Assembly (NCBI GenBank): GCA_028023455.1
Contig: JAQFVV010012405.1
Coordinates: 3,287,149-3,351,148, forward strand
DNA length: 64,000 nt
Source: Epiperipatus broadwayi
Lineage: Eukaryota; Onychophora; Udeonychophora; Euonychophora; Peripatidae
Direction: 5' to 3'
Shown here piece after piece: positions 60,387 to 64,000 of this stretch (the stretch's first letter is position 1; each line of letters starts with the position of its first letter). A program made the translations under genes and the position numbers. The notes beneath the pieces were generated by a model. It saw only the letters and a list, made by a program, of their open reading frames with translations. It had not been told where the DNA came from and ran no database searches.

Positions 60387-62721
60387 TTAATTTAATGCCC
60401 CGCTACTTTTACTACCTTTTATATTTTTCTTTGGTATTGTTGGGATACCACTAGTAGAAGGCTGATTCTCATTCAGAATTCTACTCTTAACTGTTGGCCT
60501 ACTGAGGTGGCTATTCTGTCTACCATAGGGATTCGTCCTATAATATCCTTTTTCTCTAACTAACTTCCTCCTTCCCATATGTGACCTATCTGCGAAATTG
60601 ATATTACTCACCATCGGATGGGTGTCTCTATTTACCCTAATTCTATTATCAATATTCCTATCGCTGGTCTCTAACGAATCTAAAATTTCTACTACCTCTT
60701 CTATGGTATGTCTGTCAGCAGCAATCAAGATCTGCTCTATATGCCTCGGCAGATTATGGCGAATTATTCGCACAATTTGTGTCTCAGATAAAGGATAAGC
60801 TGTCAAGGTTTTCAATTTGACGGCCTGACTCCTGAAAAACTGAGTATAACTACCCTTATTTACATGATATCTTTCCTGAGATATCTGATATCTCAGGTTA
60901 TCTTGGCGGTCTTCCCCCCCAAAAACTGGCTAACATAAGATATTTGAAGTCTCCATATGTTTCTGGTTTAATAAATAATGATTGCCACCAGTCTTTAGAT
61001 GCTGCACACAAATGGTTAGCGGCAATAGCAATCTTTTCTATCTCAGATAAATGACATAAGGTGAATAACTCCTCCAGATTCTGGAGATACTCGTGTGGAT
61101 TCTCCAGATATTCACCTCTAAAAAATTTTATTTTTAAGAATTTTAAGGCCATGGAGCTATTACTTTCTGGCTCTAGCATGACTTTACTTCTAGCCTCATT
61201 TAATGGATCGTATATTGATTCTACTGGATTAATTACCGTATGTAACTCAGATATTACTTGGTTATTATGACCATTATTTGTTTCCTTTACTTGAGTTTCA
61301 GATAAACCTTTACTTTGAACAACTTTTTTACTTTTTGTAAAATTATCCCTATTATAGTCTATAGCTTGCATTCGACTCTCTAATTCTAACTTATAGTTCT
61401 GCCATTCACAGTCTATTCTCTTTGAACTATCTTTTAGGCCTACATTTAAGTGTTTAATCTGTTGTTCCAATTGGTTAATAGTTTCATCTTTATCTATCCC
61501 GAATTTATCTTCTAACCTTTGATAGACTTTACTCTCACACTGAGTCATTAATTCCCCTATTTCATCTTGGAGATTATTATGTAATAGCTGTGCATTACTC
61601 TTTATTATATCATTAAAATTTTCTACTCTTCCCATAACTTGACTTAGCTCACTTTCTAGATTTTGATTAATCTCACATTGGGTCAACTCTTGAGTTTCTA
61701 GTTTAGCTATTAATCTGGTAATCTGGCTCTGACATCCTTTCACTACATTGTCAGGTGCTAGAGTTATATTTTTAACTTCCTCTTTCAAATTACTAACTTC
61801 ACTTCTAGCACTGTCTAATTCTCCCTTAATAGATTCAACTCTATCCTGAACTTCTCTTTGAAATACTACTGTTTCCTTTTGATAATTTCTTATTTCCTGT
61901 ACTTCATTGTTTAATACAATATATTGACTTTTAAAGTCCTGCTGGATAGCCTCAATCATATTTTCTGCCCTTTCAGAATTTGTTTCGATCTCTTTCCTTA
62001 TTCTTATTTCCAGCTTTTCAGAGGCCAATTTTGATTCTTCTACATGATTTCTCAAATCTTCCCTTAAGTCCTTTATCTCCTGTACTTGATTTTGAGATGT
62101 CTCTTTGATCTCCTGCATTTGATTCTCTAATTTAATATTTAAATTTTGTATCTGACTTTTTAATTCACTATTTGATTGTTCTAATTTACTATTTGAGTTT
62201 TGGATCTGACTTTTTAATTCACTATTTGATTGTTCTAATTTACTATTTGAGTTTTGGATCTGACTTTTTAATTCACTATTTGATTGTTCTAATTTACTAT
62301 TTGAGTTTTGGATCTGACTTTTTAATTCACTATTTGATTGTTCTAATTTACTATTTGAGTTTTGGATCTGACTTTTTAATTCACTATTTGATTGTTCTAA
62401 TTTACTATTTGAGTTTTGGATCTGACTTTTTAATTCACTTTTTAATTCACTATTTGAGTTTTGTATCTGACTTTTCAATTCACTATTTGATTTTTCTAAT
62501 TTTTTCAAGAATTCCTCCAATGTATTTCTCATTAATTGATCTGGCTCATTTTCATGTTTTCCCTTTATTATTGTGGCTTCTTCTGGGTTAGCTATATCCA
62601 AATCTTCCCCTTCCTCTTTTAATTGTACACTAAAATATGGAGTCTGTGTATCAGGGGATTGTAACTCTTGGGATCCTCCCAAATCCTCAGAAATACTATG
62701 ATTATCTTTGTTTTCACTCAT
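60387..62721 (-). CDS. gag: gag polyprotein (one apparent frameshift in a G run)
   Basis: This is the structural protein that would form the particle. It starts at ATG 62,721 (MSENKDNHS). Residues about 1-75 are acidic. About 78-200 are 18-residue repeats (SELKSQIQNSNSKLEQSN). About 200-480 form a long charged coiled coil. From about 515 there is a capsid-like domain (LKFLKIKFFRGEYLENPHEYLQNLEELF, then KDWWQSLF), resembling retrotransposon gag domains of the PF03732 type. The frame ends early at 60,898 because a run near 60,911-60,917 has seven G on the coding strand where copy 1 has six. The C-terminal part continues in another frame to 60,387 (...KGSKSSGALN). Without that extra base the product would be about 777 residues. 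It has no CCHC zinc knuckle; the C-terminus is basic and rich in R, N and S. The extra G may be mutation, sequencing error or recoding. Confidence 0.9.
62151..62500 (-). repeat. 54-bp coding minisatellite in gag (copy 2), 7 units
   Basis: The unit starts are 62,151, 62,205, 62,259, 62,313, 62,367 and 62,421 (54 bp each), then 62,466 after a shortened 45-bp unit. All units keep the reading frame. Copy 1 has six units. Confidence 0.9.
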
Positions 62722-63297
62722 ATTAAAATTCTAACTCTTTTAGTATTTAACAGTACTGAAATATTAGCAATGAACTATTAATAAATTTATCGATAAGAAA
62801 TTATTGACAAGACATCCTGCCTCCATGCCTCTCCTACCAAAAACAATCTACACCAAAAACTATGCTCTGACATTTAATATCCCTAAAGCTCCAACATTAA
62901 CTACTAAATATGCCTTTTTTTTTTTTCACATGCTTCTTAGTCCATATAAATATCATTAGATATTATGTAATATAGCATAAGTGCCAATCACAAGACCAGA
63001 CAAACAGATCATCATAAATGATAAAATCATTACAGTGTTTTATGGAATTGCCTACAGACCACAACATCCTAAACTGACAACTTAATTATTTATTTTTCAG
63101 TGGCAAAAGATTAGATCATATAATAGATATTCACATAATATCTTATGGCTAAAACAATTCATTATTGGCAAATATTTTTAATCAATGAATAACTAATCCA
63201 TTCAAGTGCAAACTATTAATATTGACTTCAAGAAAAGTTTACTAAATTCTTCGTGGCCAGCTATAGCCATCGAAGGCCCCTGTAGTTGGGCGGCCAT
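62722..63297 (-). other. Untranslated leader of copy 2
   Basis: 576 bp, nearly identical to 13,635-14,209. Small indels occur in poly-T runs. No coding sequence. Confidence 0.7.
63279..63296 (-). promoter_or_regulatory. Primer-binding site of copy 2
   Basis: One base after the 5' LTR end the element strand reads TGGCCGCCCAACTACAGG, differing from copy 1 at one position. Confidence 0.7.
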
Positions 63298-64000
63298 TTC
63301 TAACCCATTATTATTTTTATATATTATTATTTTATTAGAAATTTATTTATTTTATTTCTAATATTTTTATTAGTTTAGTTTATTTGCACTTGTGACACTA
63401 ATTTTTCTGGTTGTTGTTAAGGCAACCAAAATAAAGCAACATATCCATTAATTTTCCAATATGATCTAAAATACTTTTCATATAATACAATTGTACATTC
63501 AATTCTCTTAAGCCATGCCACGATTGTAATAACAACAATAATTGATCACTTATTAATTTAAAGAATAATTATAATAATATTAATCTCAGGGTTCTTTGTT
63601 TCATGTAAGGAAATGCTCGGCAGTATTGTGTTGTCGCATATGACTGGCATTCTGGTCGGCTATAGGAAACATTTATTTTACTTAAATTCAATGTGTCTTC
63701 ATCTCTCATATCCACAGCTATATTATTTAAAGAGATGATAATTCTATTCAATAATGACGTATAATTTTGAATAACACAGCCCCTTTTTTTTTTTCAGAAT
63801 CTCAGTCAGAATAATAAAAAGACAAGGGTGCTTTTTGTGTCCTTCCATCATCCATGACAACACAATAATATAACTAAGATTTATTACTTAGACAATTTAA
63901 CTAAATGGGAATGGAATAATGTGCAACCAAAGTTAATGGTTTGGGAATAAATTCATTTTTTTTTTTTTTATACAAAGGTGAATGTTTAGTCTTAAGTTTT
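63298..64000 (-). repeat. 5' LTR of copy 2, partial (703 bp visible)
   Basis: It starts TTCTAACCC and runs off the window. It matches 52,600-53,300 with only a handful of differences, mostly in poly-T runs, plus the terminal rearrangement noted for the 3' LTR. Confidence 0.92.

Larger units (their letters stand above)
52497..64000 (-). mobile_element. Ty3/gypsy LTR retrotransposon, copy 2, nearly intact (cut by window edge)
   Basis: Same family and orientation as copy 1. The order visible is 3' LTR (52,497-56,984), purine tract, pol, gag, leader with primer-binding site, and the first 703 bp of the 5' LTR. Pol is uninterrupted and gag has a single one-base disruption. The two LTR ends visible in the window share variants absent from copy 1 (near 52,935 and 63,625, and near 52,993 and 63,683), so they are a true pair. 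As in copy 1, the left boundary sits in a TA repeat. The right target duplication is outside the window. Confidence 0.95.

Overview
The window is nuclear DNA from an animal with a very AT-rich, repeat-dense genome. The evidence is a metazoan-style Ty3/gypsy retrotransposon, two remnants of Penelope-like elements with GIY-YIG endonucleases, tRNA-derived short repeats, several fold-back and MITE-like families, and long TA, ATT and poly-T tracts. No bacterial operon, rRNA, CRISPR array or complete host protein gene is visible. The species cannot be named from sequence alone. The polymerase looks most like invertebrate gypsy elements, but that is an impression rather than a search result.

Layout. 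Positions 1-3,625 are AT-rich flank with a short tRNA-like repeat. Positions 3,631-18,541 hold a complete but decayed Ty3/gypsy element on the minus strand (copy 1, 14.9 kb). It has unusually long 4.3 kb LTRs, a PBS, gag, pol, a purine-rich tract and a TA-rich 5-bp target duplication. Positions 18,542-52,496 are a 34 kb interval without a large intact gene. It contains a TIR DNA-transposon derivative (20.3-21.2 kb), a 98-bp MITE (23.9 kb), two Penelope fragments (26.0 and 41.0-41.7 kb), fold-back families (26.7-28.0, 29.6-30.4 and 38.8 kb), a heat-shock-type promoter with TATA box (30.8-31.1 kb), a short retroposon with 13-bp target duplications (35.4 kb), a hammerhead-like motif (36.45 kb), a diverged segmental duplication (45.0-48.8 kb) and an extremely AT-rich stretch (48.8-52.4 kb). 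Positions 52,497-64,000 hold a second, younger copy of the same gypsy element in the same orientation (copy 2). It is cut by the window edge inside its 5' LTR.

How the parts work together. In each gypsy copy, transcription would start from a TATA box about 250-270 bp inside the LTR and run right to left through a roughly 4 kb LTR-derived leader and a PBS of the TGG... type. It then reads gag (a long coiled-coil N-terminus with an 18-residue repeat, followed by a capsid-like domain and no zinc knuckle) and pol (protease, RT, RNase H, integrase with a GPY module), which lies in the -1 frame. Copy 2 keeps an uninterrupted 1,076-residue pol, and its gag is broken only by a one-base change in a G run. 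Copy 1 has at least four lesions in gag and one in pol. There is no env-like gene.

The most unusual observations are the giant LTRs with a promoter very near their start, a duplicated LTR terminus carrying a PBS remnant in copy 2, the 18-residue helical repeat in Gag, the hammerhead-like motifs, a fold-back family present both as a 322-bp tandem array and as a diverged inverted pair, and a heat-shock promoter with no recognisable protein behind it.
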